This document shows positions 36,342 through 46,913 of a DNA stretch of 64,000 nucleotides, in pieces. The notes beneath the pieces are model-generated. The model did no database searches and was not told where the DNA came from. It saw only the letters and a program-made list of their open reading frames with translations. Source of the stretch: Mercenaria mercenaria. Lineage: Eukaryota; Mollusca; Bivalvia; Venerida; Veneridae. A program made the translations under genes and the position numbers. The stretch spans positions 24,955,501-25,019,500 of the forward strand of contig NC_069365.1 in assembly GCF_021730395.1 (NCBI RefSeq), written 5' to 3'. Positions within the stretch are counted from its first letter, which is position 1; each line of letters opens with the position of its first letter.

Positions 36342-37545
36342 AATGACCAACTACTTGCTGAACTGATGTTTTCAGTCTAGCAACAAGTTGATATATTTGA
36401 TGATTTATGTCGCAAGACGAGCCAATTCGTTTGTCATTTATCCATAAAAAGCTGAAACAGTGAAACATTTCATGATTGTCAAAAGCAGTTGCTTTGCACA
36501 TAGATATATTAAATTACGTGTCTGTTTAGAATATAATTTTATCAGTTTTAGGTTAAGATTTGTCAATAAACATGAATATTTCTGTTGAATATTTCTGTAT
36601 CTGTTCACCTTATTCCAACATAAATCTGAGCTTTGCATTGATCTGACCGCTTTAAATACACAGCATAATGCACACACATATATCTTTTTAGCTGAATGAT
36701 AATGTATCAATCTCCGCACAATTCGGGTCTGGTGTAATTGCTTACATTTGCTATGCAGCAAGCACAGGTATACGTTCCATGTATCTTTCTTATTTAATAT
36801 ATTGTTTTATTTTTTTCATGGATCTGCATTTTTTGTCCTGAACGTGACGCCGGACATGTTTTTACTTATCTAAAATGTCATAGAGAGTGATAGTGCATAT
36901 TATCTCGTTTTGATATGTGGCATCTGCATGAAAAATCACGTTTATAGATAGATCGATTTTTATTCGTACAAAACTTTTAAATATATACAATGCTAGATTT
37001 TTCACTATCCATATGTTATAAGATTGATACAATTCATGTTTGGATTTTTCCAGCAGTATTTTTTTCATAAGCATATGTCGAATATCTTAATACAGTGGGC
37101 ATTCAAATAAGAAATGTAATTCTTCCTCCAGAGGTTTGCATAACTTACATTTTCTCTGTTCCAACGCTATTTCATTTAGCTTATGCCATCTGCCCGATTC
37201 TAGTTCTAAATAATGTGCAGATACTCTCAGTCTTGTAAAAGCATTTCTAAACTTTTTAATATTAACAATGTCTAAATCAGAGTTGATATCTAAAACATGA
37301 AAATAATGTATATGTTCTTGCCCTGGCTGAGATTTGTAGTTGGGCGCTACATTGTTGCAATCCAGTATCGTGCAGTCTCTGTTTAAATACTTCTAAAAAC
37401 ATAATTTTAATTGGCAACACTTTGAAACAGCCATACATGGTTAAAACCTGATGATTCAAGTACATATCAAGTGTGATATGTCCATGATTTCTTGTTAGGA
37501 TACACATCCAAATCTTGTAACATGATATAGTATACATTTTTTAAA
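36342..37545 (-). mobile_element. LINE 3' fragment (third family), ORF C-terminus plus 3' UTR
   Basis: On the minus strand the order is VFKQRLHDTGLQQCSAQLQ, then DIVNIKKFRNAFTRLRVSAH, then LELESGRWHKLNEIALEQRK and the cluster CKLCKPLEEELHFLFECPLY, then LMKKILLEKSKHELY. This is the standard tail of a CR1/L2/jockey-like LINE protein. At least two frame breaks or stops occur. About 500 bp of 3' UTR follows. Positions 36342-36545 match 50745-50960 in the same orientation, which I read as the 3' end of the family. The left border of duplicate B lies just beyond its 5' truncation point. Confidence 0.75.
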
Positions 37546-37739
37546 TATTTTGTAGAATTTGAGGATTTATCTAATAAACACATTTTACTACCAATTGTGT
37601 ATTACAATAATGCTAAAATATCTCAGCCTGACCATGTGACATTTATTTTTGACCCTAGATAATCCATTTTCAAACTTTGTCTAGATTCTATAAAATAAAA
37701 AAAAGCTATTCTAACCAGGTCTCGTGTAGATCCAGTTGA

Positions 37740-38230
37740 AACAATTGCATTTAGATTGTTAACAAGGTTTTCTCATTATTAATTATGATTTGACCGAGTC
37801 ACCTATGTTCATAACTATAGGCATCTAGAGTGTTAAAAGTAAAATTGTGAACAACGGACTGCGGACACAGTGCTACCACAAATGCTGACCTTGAGCACTT
37901 TGTGCTCAGACGAGCTAAAACCAAAAACTCAAGTGCGTAAATCCTAACGTAAAATAATATTCTAATACAATTTATGACAGTTATTTAGATTCTTTTGACG
38001 ATATTTGTAACAAACATTTTCCATGACAGAGAGAAGGACAGACAAACAGGATATGCCAAATGTACATCATCTCGCTGTAAAGTGGCATAATAAGCCAATC
38101 TTTATCACTGTTTTTCTTACCGCACATAATACAATCAAAATGTGTTGAGATCATCCTCTTAAAATATAGACCGCCCTAGTTGTTCAAACTCTACTTCGTC
38201 TTAATTTACGAATGTTTAACGCAGTAATAG
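37740..38230. mobile_element. Half DNA element, duplicate B copy
   Basis: It matches 24990-25480 and, more distantly, 54395-54764 (CCTTGAGCACTTTGTGCTC, GTGGCATAATAAGCCAATC, TTACCGCACATAATACAATC). The block TGCTGTAAAGTGGCATAATAAG-type end corresponds to the end of the nested element at 54.6 kb. Confidence 0.5.
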
Positions 38231-39026
38231 TGATCTGTTTAAAATATCAAGAAGTTTGGATTATTTAAACATATTTATAATAAGGACAATATCATGTTTG
38301 GTCTGTTAAGTATATTTGAACAGGTATTCTATTTTACATATCCCGGTTATTGACCCAGGTCGACACATGTTCTGATAACACAGTTATGAAAACGTTGACA
38401 GGTGAATGATTTAATGTCCTCGTTGAGGTTTCGTATTTTCATCACTTGCCAAACTGTTTTTTTTTATTTCATTCAAGAGATATATTTATAGATTTGATGA
38501 TCAATGTCACCAGATGAACAAATGAACCACTTCTTTTGTCATTAAAATGTTTAGTGATAGTGAACTGATACGACAACTGTTGACTTCAAAACTAGCTGCT
38601 TTGTAAATAGATGCTTGCTGCAAATAGATACTTGCTTGGAATATTAGTTTCATCAGTTTGAGGTCAAGATACCAATATCAATTATCATGTACCTTTAATA
38701 AAACTGGTATTTTACTGACATGTATCTTGGTCAAGACAATGTTGATATAAGCATCATACATTAGTCATGTAGAGATAAAATCAAAATAACTACTAGCATC
38801 GAAGCATGAAATCAAATCAAATATATCAGTTTATTTCTTAGAACGCAAATACAAAGTGGGACAAACAGTAGGCATAATAAGTAAGGTTCTAGCCAATATA
38901 TACTAATCCACTGAATGATTTAGCAAAGGTTTTCTTTCTATATTTAGTTTAGTGGAAGTATCATAAGTCACAGCAATTTTTCCGAAGTTTATCGTTTCAA
39001 TTTTGATTATATTTACTTCATGCATT

Positions 39027-40502
39027 TTATCTGATACGAATTTTCACTTTGAACTCTTGTGGTCTTCGAGTGAGTCCAAAAACTCCCTTTAACGACGGTA
39101 ACTCAACGTCATCTGGAGCTCGAAATTCTAGTTTTTGCACAAGCGTAGTAACATACAAGAACAGCTCCATACGCGCAAGAGTTTCACCAAGGCACGACCT
39201 AGGCCCAAGTGAAAAGGGAATGAGTTTTTCAGACCGAATGATTGAGGCCTCTGCCTCATCAAGGAATCTTTCAGGTCTGAAAGCATCTGGTTCTGGAAAA
39301 ATATCGGGATCAAAGTGTACAGAGAAAATGTTTGGTAAAATTGTAGCTTCTTTGGGTATTTTGTAACCTTTGAAAATGGTATCATGTAGCACGGCGTGTG
39401 GTACTGAAAGTGGTACAGCGCTACCAAATCGAAGAGCTTCTAAGATTGTCGCCTCAACGTAAGGTAGATTCATTTTGTCTGATATAGAGGGCGACTTGCC
39501 TTTGTCAATAACTTCGTCTACTTTTCTCTGCAACTTTTTCTGGATATAAGGATTTTTCGCAAGAGCTATTATGACCCACTTCATTGTTGTTGCTGTTGTT
39601 TCACTTCCAGCAGCCATTAGATCGTTCAAAACAGCCCACAGATTTACTTTTCGGAATAAATCATTATTTTCCTTCGCTGCAATCCAAAGGTCAAGAAAAC
39701 AATTATCGTCACCCAGTTTATAGTTTTCATAGTGATAGCGACATATGTCGTCAAAGTATTTCACAATTCGTTTTATAGCTGTATCTCTAACTTTTTCATT
39801 GAGTAAGTCTCCTGGCAGGTAGTGAAGAAACGGGAAGCAAGCATTCAATACTTGTGTTCTGACATGGACCTTAAATCCTTCAGTTTGTTTTTCAAGATAC
39901 AATTTTAATTTAGCATCATCGTATCCTGCGCGTCGTCCGTGTAAAATGCTGTAGATTACATTTGTCAAACTTAAAGTAACAATATGCGATATGTTTACGT
40001 TTTTGTTGTTAAAAGTCATAAGTTTCTTAGTAAAATAGGTCAGTTCTTCAGTTATTCTTGCCTCCAAGGTATATCCAGTTTTTCTAAAACAAAGATGATG
40101 AAAGGTATGCGAGATAAATTTTCTAAGTTCCTTCCAGGATGCACCATTTCCAAATACAATTGCAACGTGGTCGGGCCCTCGCTGTTGATTTTTCGGACGT
40201 TTAGAGAAAACTGTTCCACGCTTGACCAAAGCTTCATGAATCATATCGTAGCCGTTGATAAATATCGATAGTTCAGATCCAAAATATATACCATAAATAT
40301 CCCCATATTTCATTCGTAAATTTGCTAGTATATTCAGAGTATCTCTGCCAATTACAGATCCCAGATTTCCAACAACAGGCCACCGGTTTGGTCCAGGTGG
40401 TACACCTTGCTCACGTCTTGTAAGTAGATAGAATATTATCAAGGTAATAAAAGCCACTAAAATTGTTTTCAAGTTTTCAAATCCTAAATATAAAAAATCC
40501 AT
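39027..40502 (-). CDS. Cytochrome P450, CYP2 clan, gene B (491 aa, intronless)
   Basis: Same architecture as gene A: membrane anchor (10-28), PPGP hinge (35-38), WKELR (123-127), AGSETT (298-303), EALR (355-358), PERF (410-413), heme loop FSLGPRSCLG with Cys437. The start is ATG at 40502 and the CDS has no intron. Against gene A I count about 4 differences in residues 1-129, about 40 in residues 130-330 and 2 in residues 331-491; the changed part covers the F-G region and the approach to the I helix, which carry substrate recognition sites in CYP2-clan enzymes. B may therefore accept a different substrate range while keeping the same folding and heme regions. Expected to act in the endoplasmic reticulum with P450 reductase. 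Subfamily not assignable by eye. Confidence 0.95.
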   Translation of the reverse strand: MDFLYLGFENLKTILVAFITLIIFYLLTRREQGVPPGPNRWPVVGNLGSVIGRDTLNILANLRMKYGDIYGIYFGSELSIFINGYDMIHEALVKRGTVFSKRPKNQQRGPDHVAIVFGNGASWKELRKFISHTFHHLCFRKTGYTLEARITEELTYFTKKLMTFNNKNVNISHIVTLSLTNVIYSILHGRRAGYDDAKLKLYLEKQTEGFKVHVRTQVLNACFPFLHYLPGDLLNEKVRDTAIKRIVKYFDDICRYHYENYKLGDDNCFLDLWIAAKENNDLFRKVNLWAVLNDLMAAGSETTATTMKWVIIALAKNPYIQKKLQRKVDEVIDKGKSPSISDKMNLPYVEATILEALRFGSAVPLSVPHAVLHDTIFKGYKIPKEATILPNIFSVHFDPDIFPEPDAFRPERFLDEAEASIIRSEKLIPFSLGPRSCLGETLARMELFLYVTTLVQKLEFRAPDDVELPSLKGVFGLTRRPQEFKVKIRIR

Positions 40503-40583
40503 GTTTCATTTTATAATATTCACTCAACCTTCAATATGTTTACACTTGAACGAATCTTTATTAAGTGAATGTAGGTTACGGCG

Positions 40584-40591
40584 ATATTTAT
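40584..40591 (-). promoter_or_regulatory. Candidate TATA-like box of P450 gene B
   Basis: ATAAATAT on the minus strand within CATAAATATCGCCGTAACCT, about 82 bases upstream of the ATG. It matches gene A in sequence and spacing. Confidence 0.35.
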
Positions 40592-41058
40592 GGAAAGCGA
40601 GTAAACAAGTAATAGGTATATTTGGTTGCGGTTTATATGTACTGTATTGCTGTTTAAAAACTTTCTTCATTTTTGAGTATTATGATTTATTCATTTTAAA
40701 TAATGTTAAATGGCATTTCTATCCGGAAAGTATTTAAGGAACTCTTTCCTAAATGGAGATATGACTTCATTGTTACAATAAAATTTCAATGTAATAAAAC
40801 GTTACAAAATAAAACAAAAGAACACTTTGTTGCTACAGTTATGAAATCAATTGTCCGGTGAAAGTTTCAATGTGACGTGTTTTTTTTATTACAATGAGTG
40901 AGATTCCAGAACGAACCAAATTGAATATTTAGTCATTGGATAGTTTTGTCAGAAAATGAGGCAGCCAGCGAATACATATCTGAAGGAAAACAGGAGCTAT
41001 CAAAAAGCGACTAAGAAATATATTGTTCTTATTTTAGCTCTAATTTAATCATTGAAGA

Positions 41059-41064
<6 letters not shown>

Positions 41065-41105
<41 letters not shown>
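41065..41105 (+). repeat. Pure run of 41 A
   Basis: Homopolymer found only in duplicate B, upstream of gene B. It is on the wrong side and strand to be a retrocopy tail of the P450. It is followed by AACCCAACACATGG. Confidence 0.9.
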
Positions 41106-41107
<2 letters not shown>

Positions 41108-41293
41108 CAACACATGGTCTCGAAAGACATATTCCCATTCAGGGTCTGAAGTGGAGATTAATATGTATTTTCTAAAATGTTGTTCGCAAACTAAAATATC
41201 CAAATTGGTCTGAATAAAACTTTTGAATATACAAATATAGAAATGTGGCTACGCGTATGGGGAAATGAATTTAATGAGCGCACTGTACGAAAT

Positions 41294-41490
41294 CCAACTT
41301 TAGGGCTTTGCGACCAGCAAGGATCCAGATCAGTGCATATCCATACAGTTCCTTTATAGCAACATCCGTACTGTTCGTTTATCAATTTCAGTACTTGTAT
41401 GCAATTGATAAGCAAATAGTATAGATCAAGATCAGCATGCACGAATGTGCAGACTGACCAAGATCCATACTGGTCGCAAAGACCTAACAA
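41294..41490. mobile_element. MITE upstream of P450 gene B
   Basis: Imperfect inverted ends: TTAGGGCTTTGCGACCAGCA on the left and TGGTCGCAAAGACCTAACAA on the right. The body contains GATCAGCATGCACGAATGTG. Related copies lie at 29040-29200 (degraded) and 48363-48540. Confidence 0.7.
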
Positions 41491-41842
41491 TGGTTTTAAA
41501 ATACAAATCAGATAAATGACTGTATTGACGAGGTCTCATGTTAATAGCCTTCTTGTACACACATAAATACACCATAATGTATCCAAATAAACAAGAAGGA
41601 CAAAAACAAATAGTTGTCCTCTGGATAGTGGGTGTAGGGAACTGACTTCAAGTCTTTTGGAATACAGGAACTTTGTTGGCCGAAGATGAACTGTTCATTT
41701 TGCTAAAACACTGTAGAATCGGCCAAAATGCTAACTAGAAACTAAAAAATCTGTAATATTAAATGGAATTCTGATTGAAGTGTTTCTTAAAATATTTTAG
41801 AATAAACCTTGGTATTTGAATGAAACTAAGTATACCTGGTAC

Positions 41843-42122
41843 TTGTTTGTTTTGTTTTGTTGGGGTTAACGTCGCACCAGCACAATTCAGGTCATGTGGC
41901 GACTTTTCAGCTTTGATGGTAGATGAAGTACCCAGGTGCCATTCCGAGCCTTATTTTATCACGGGCGAGCACCTGGGTAGAACCAACGACCTTCCGTAAG
42001 TCAGTTGGATGGCTTCCTCACATGAAGAATTCAACGCCCCAAGTGAGGCTCGAATCCACACCGGTTAGGGGCAAGTGATTTGACGTCAGCGACCTTAACT
42101 ACTCGGCCACGTAAACCCCCAC
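41843..42122 (-). mobile_element. tRNA-Ser/Leu-like SINE, complete
   Basis: On the minus strand the head reads TTTACGTGGCCGAGTAGTTA (box A of tRNA-Ser/Leu type), with box B GTGGATTCGAGCCTC about 40 bases on. The body contains CCAGGTGCTCGCCCGTG and the tail CAAAACAAACAAGT. The copy in duplicate A is truncated, so this SINE was present before the duplication. Confidence 0.8.
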
Positions 42123-43283
42123 CTGACATTTAATATTAAGAATCAAAACTCCAATGAGACATAAATTTACGGATATGAAAGTGTCATATTGGACTTTAAA
42201 TGAATTAGGTGAAGATAAATGTTTGCAAGAATGAAAGACTCATAATATCTCTTCAATTATTTTAGTGGTCTCCTTTCATGAAAGACCTCTTGTGTCTGTT
42301 AGGATATCAATACAGGACATAAATGCCCTATGTAATGCACACAACAGGAAATTACTAGCTCTGCATTTCTTATACATGTATATCTGCGAGGAAATGCAAG
42401 ATACATGGTATGCATATAATCATAAATTTTAAACAGTACAGCGCAATAAATGTGATTTTTGTCTGTTTAGTGTAAAACTAAAGAGATGTGACTTACTATA
42501 TCATTTTCTTTAAAGTCGTAGTTGGATAGTGCCCCCTTGTACGGGAACATATAAAAAGAATACGTAATTAAATATAGGGGTTTTCCCAGTTTCAGAGAAA
42601 AAATATTATTGTGTATTTACTTTGTGTGTTCATCCAATTTACAACGTATTGTGTCGGTTGAAGTGCAACATCTTCAAACATAAAGGTGTTTCAAGTTAAA
42701 TATCTTAAATTTCATTGGATACATAAAGTTGATAGCATAGAAAGAATGGAAGTAGAGTAGAATATGTACTTCGAAACGATCAGGTAACGCTGATGAGTTT
42801 CTTCTTCTTTGACACAGTGTTATGAGGTGCAGAGCTAAGACGCCGTAACTGGCGTCTTCAAGTGTGTTCCAGCTCTTTTTTTTTTTCATTTTGTCTTTGG
42901 TATGTATTTAAGCAACATGTTTCATACATTCGGCGTTAGTAACAAATTAGAATGACACGAGTTAAACATGCAAAGATATGAAAAAAAATGGAATACAGTT
43001 TTAAAAAATTGCTTTTATTCACATCAATAAACGTGCTTGCATTTTTTGGCACACAACTTTTCCTGAAATGGAGGCGCGAAGTTTGTTTTATAAAAAAAAA
43101 GACCGACATTTGTTCAACACTTCCGAACTCGAACAATAGTTTGTGTTTTTATGTTTAAAAACTTAGCAGATAAAAAGTTTTGAAAGGCAGCGTCTTTAAA
43201 AAACAAGGCACATGAAAGATTTACAACACCATGCGAAAGTTGATTCTGTAAATATTTTATATGTTTTATGTTTTATATCAATT

Positions 43284-43846
43284 TTATAGTGTAAGAATTT
43301 CATCAAAACAACGAGGTCTTAATGAAAATGGAATAATTTTTCCGATTCCATTAACAGATACTTCTATTCTATTTAGGAATCGTTCAAGTTGTGAAGCATC
43401 TGGTTCTTGAAATATATTTGGATCGAAGTGCACAGAACTAGTATTTAGTAAAATTGTAGCTTCTTTGGATTTCTGCAACATTTGAATATGGTGTCGAATA
43501 ACACGGTGTGTGGTACTGAATGGAGTGCAGTGCTATCTAAATGACGTGCTTCTATGACCATGTAGGGTAGAATATCTTCGTCTGATACGGAAGGCGTCTT
43601 ATCTGCAAATAATCCCATCAAACATTTTCTGCAACTGTTTCTGGATATAAGAATAAATTAATGGAATTATTATAACCTACTCCAATGTGGTTTCCGTTGT
43701 TTCACTCTCAGCAACGATTAAATCATAAAATAAAACACAGGTTTCTTTTTTAATTGTTTTAATATTTTCTTTCACTAATATCGGAAAGTCAATAAAGCAA
43801 TTATCATCACCTTGTTTATAGTTTTCAGTATTCGGCGAACTGTTTC
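43284..43846 (-). pseudogene. P450 pseudogene, C-terminal to I-helix part
   Basis: Minus-strand fragments match gene A: KEATILLNTSSVHFDPNIFQ, then PERF region (LERFLN), then a ruined heme loop PFSLRPRCFDE in place of FSLGPRSCLG. The K-helix, I-helix and helix G-H stretches follow on DNA level (AAAGTCAATAAAGCAATTAT, TTCACTCTCAGCAACGATTA) with several stops and shifts. The last ~40 codons are missing. The remaining N-terminal half lies beyond a transposon at 46383-46665. It is the third P450 position in the cluster and is dead. Confidence 0.85.
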
Positions 43847-43901
43847 ACATATGTGATTGTAATTGTTTTGGAGGTGGATTACATCCGGAATAGAGTTTTC
43901 G

Positions 43902-46382
43902 CACTATGTACCCGGATAATCTTAACTCTGTTCAGTGACCCTAACTCAGTGCCAACATGGCGGATGTAAAGCTGATACAGCTTTGTTTTCTGTGTAATTT
44001 TGATGTAAAAAAGGAATTTTTTGGTTGTTATATTTGTCTTCATTGATCAAGTGTATATTTATTTCAAAATATATCATGTTAAATATATATCAACCCTTGT
44101 ATTTTCAGGTGGAATGCCGACGAACAAGGCAAACTTTTCAATGAAATATATTACAAAAAATCTTAAAAAATACCTATATGCTTTTGATGCCTCTACTATT
44201 TTGTTGTTTGAAAGCAAAAATACACTGCTTTATAGGCCCATTTACACTATGTTGTTAACCCACTACATGTTGTCACAATACATGTTCAAATGTACTGACA
44301 GCGAGAAAAAGGATAAAAACCTAACTTCGAGTTGATAAAAACCGAACTCAGTTTACATGCGGAATGGATAAAAACCTAACTTACACGAAATCGTGGGAAG
44401 GATCAACACCTAACTGACTAGTATTCTATAGAAATGAATGAATTGACATGTACATGGTCTGATTATTGTAAACATTACTTTACTTTATAAGCGGTATCGT
44501 CTTCAAACTTTGTCATTAATTTTACAAGTTGTTATATGTACGCCCACTACAGTCAATATTTTTTTCATAATTCTAATATTATGCAAATAGAAATTTTGCA
44601 AAAATCTGGATAAACCCTCGAATAATAATTCAATATGAAAGTCAAATTTATTATAAATTGATTATATAAGAAATTATTTAATACCACCGATGTTCGAAGT
44701 TCGGTAACCCCCAACCTTCTCTCCCTCAATCTCTCTCACACACACACTGTTTCAGAAAAATTGCATTTTTCAAATCTTTTATATCTTATATTGTAAGGGA
44801 TTTTATAGAGGTGCTAATGGAATATTTTGATATTGTTTAAATGGCATTAGATTTATGATTGATTATTAAATATGATATTTTTCCGACAGTAAGAAGGGAA
44901 GATAAGTGTGTGTGTGTGTGTTGGGGGATGGGGGGGGGGGGGGATGATCATTGACTGACAGGGCAGGGGTGTGGAAATCCACACATTTTTCACTTGTCCA
45001 AGGACACTTAAAATCCATTTGTCCATAGTCAAATTTCAGTCACTCGGATTTGTAATATTAAACTTTCATGAAACTGCAAACAGACTGGAGAATTCTTTAT
45101 TTAGGACAATCAGAAGAAAAGCATATCACAGTAACTGTGGTAAAAAAATAAGCTGTTAAAATATATTTGCCCTTTAAAGTTTATAAAAGTCTGAAATCGC
45201 ACAAGCAGGGTTCGGGATCTTTTGATGCCATGCCCAAAATACTGTCCACGCAATGGTACAAAGCCAGATAAATTCAGAGAAAGACTCTTAAACGTTCCGA
45301 CTTGTTTTAGTCATACTTGCGATCACTGTGTACTTTTGATTTTCATTTGGCTGACTACTAGCTCCCATATTTCCTTTGACAATGACTTATTGTCTCAGTA
45401 GTTGGAATTCTACTAACAAACTTGTCGAAGTACTTTTTTAAGTTATTGATGTCTCTGCTTTTTTACCATAGTCATTGAGTTACAGTGTGCGCAAGACCTA
45501 GCCAAAGAACCAATCAGATCATAGAAAGTGGTGCTTAAAGACACAGATGTATGTTTTTTTCTAAACCTGCAGCAATCAGAGACTCTTAGCAAGTACATCA
45601 TGGATTTCATACATTAAATTATCTTTATCACCTCCATACACTTGAAGCAACACATAATCTAAATGATATATTTTTTTGTTTTTTCATTTTATACCTGAAG
45701 AATTCTGCTTGTCTGCAGACACACGGAATGAAAAATGCACTTGTCTGCCGGCAAAATAATCACGTGTTGGACAAACTGGATATAGGAATCCCACATCCCT
45801 GCAGGGGTGAGTGGGTCAAAGAACTATGAGAATCTATAATTCATACATAAAGCAAAGACGAACAGCTATGTTTTCCTTTGGTTATGTACTTATCCATTCG
45901 AAGTTCGTATTTATCCAGCACTGTTTCCTATATCAGTCAGGAATTATCCGCAAATCTAAACCCACCTCATAATCAATACAGTTTTTAAGCTATAAAAATG
46001 AATTTCAAACTTTGATACTGTTAAACAATGTCTAAGAGATGTTTATTGAACTAATACTGTTGATAAGTAAGGTCTTATTGCAATTTCTGGTACTTTAAAA
46101 CAGTTAGAAACATAAAACATGTTCATTTTGAAGACTTCTTTGAGTACATTTTAATGAATTCCAGCCACATAATGTGACTTGTCGATTAAAATATTTAGTA
46201 CACAAAAAATGTTATCAATACAGGATATTATGGCTATCAAAAGTTTTACACTAACATTGCATACAAACATGAAAACATGAAAAAAGACAGGGAAATTAAC
46301 TACGTACATCGTCCTTCTGTCAGCTATGTTGGCACTGAGTTAGGGTCACTGAACAGAGTTAGGATTATCCGGGTGCATAGTG
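43902..46382. mobile_element. DNA transposon derivative, 57-bp TIRs starting CACTATG
   Basis: The left end CACTATGTACCCGGATAATC and the reverse complement of the right end CACTATGCACCCGGATAATC continue as inverted repeats for 57 bases with only two mismatches (inner part includes CTCTGTTCAGTGACCCTAAC). The element is 2,481 bp and interrupts the P450 pseudogene. The CACTA start recalls the CMC (EnSpm/Chapaev) superfamily. The flanking triplets TCG and TGG are not an exact target duplication. No transposase was recognised; the 104-codon frame at 44021-44335 has no known domain. The interior holds GATAAAAACCTAAC repeats, a GT run with 14 G (44930-44943) and possibly a nested element. Confidence 0.8.
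44943..45805. mobile_element. Possible nested element with CAGGGRTGTGG ends
   Basis: GCAGGGGTGTGGAAATCC near 44961 and the inverse of TAGGAATCCCACATCCCTGC near 45785 form imperfect inverted ends, and both are followed inward by a TTGTCCA block. The CAGGG start suggests a hAT-like MITE, but no 8-bp target duplication could be found. Confidence 0.35.
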
Positions 46383-46665
46383 TGGTTTTTCAAGATACCG
46401 TTTGAATTTAGTCTTCCGTGTAAAATTCATTACATTTGCAAAATTACGGGTTTGTTTTTATAATAGTGAAATACTATTAATCATTAATATCTGTGTTCGT
46501 GGTAGCGCCATAACATTACATTAAATAATTTTTCAGTAGGCTTATTCTTCAGGTTTTCTTCTAATTTTCTAGAGTACATCAAACCCTTCTGAAATACAAA
46601 TTATGAAAGGTATGTAAGGTGTCTTCCTAGGCTGCCATTGCCCAGCACGTAGTTCCGTTCCTCCG
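46383..46665 (-). pseudogene. P450 pseudogene, N-terminal-half remnant
   Basis: Directly after the transposon, TTTTTCAAGATACCGTTTGA, CTTCCGTGTAAAATTCATTA and, further on, TTATGAAAGGTATGTAAGGT and TTCCTAGGCTGCCATTGCC match gene A/B between about codons 120 and 210, with large deletions. The first ~115 codons, including the membrane anchor, are gone. Confidence 0.8.
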
Positions 46666-46726
46666 TGCTGAAGGTGTTTTCTCACTGGACTCGCCATTTA
46701 AGCTGATTGTCCTGTTTGCATCGACG

Positions 46727-46913
46727 GGGCGCGGGCGAAACGAGATTTAAAATATTTCAATGATTTGGTCGCAGGGCGAAAGTCGATATTTATAAAAATA
46801 AAACGGTGGGGCTACGTGGCGAAAACATGTTCATTGGTGTTCCGTATACTTCGAGTTTCCGTCTCGCGACCCCGTCGTTTAAGTTATAATATATCGACTT
46901 TTCGCCCGCGTCC
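46727..46913. mobile_element. MITE with inverted GGGCGAAA-GTCGATAT blocks
   Basis: AGGGCGAAAGTCGATATTTA near 46773 and ATATCGACTTTTCGCCCGCG near 46891 are inverted, with a further inverted pair ACGGTGGGGCTACG / CGCGACCCCGTCG inside. It is much richer in CpG than its surroundings. No coding capacity. Confidence 0.65.

Larger units (their letters stand above)
37560..43500. repeat. Segmental duplication, copy B (P450 unit)
   Basis: Direct copy of 24798-31204: same order of 3' flank, P450, TATA-like box, upstream MITE, SINE, spacer and a broken second P450. B lacks the MetaSINE and foldback MITE of A. It has a 41-A run at 41065-41105 and a complete tRNA-like SINE. Confidence 0.9.

Noticed and set aside
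36183-36380. 65-codon plus-strand frame
   Set aside because: Protein-like at first sight, but its second half runs into the LINE 3' UTR repeat also found at 50.7 kb, and no exon signals are clear.
41065-41105. Poly-A run as retrocopy tail of P450 gene B
   Set aside because: The gene is on the minus strand with its 3' end at 39027; the run lies upstream of its start.
42040-42122. tRNA-Ser/Leu gene on the minus strand
   Set aside because: It is the head of the SINE at 41843-42122; the acceptor stem is not preserved.
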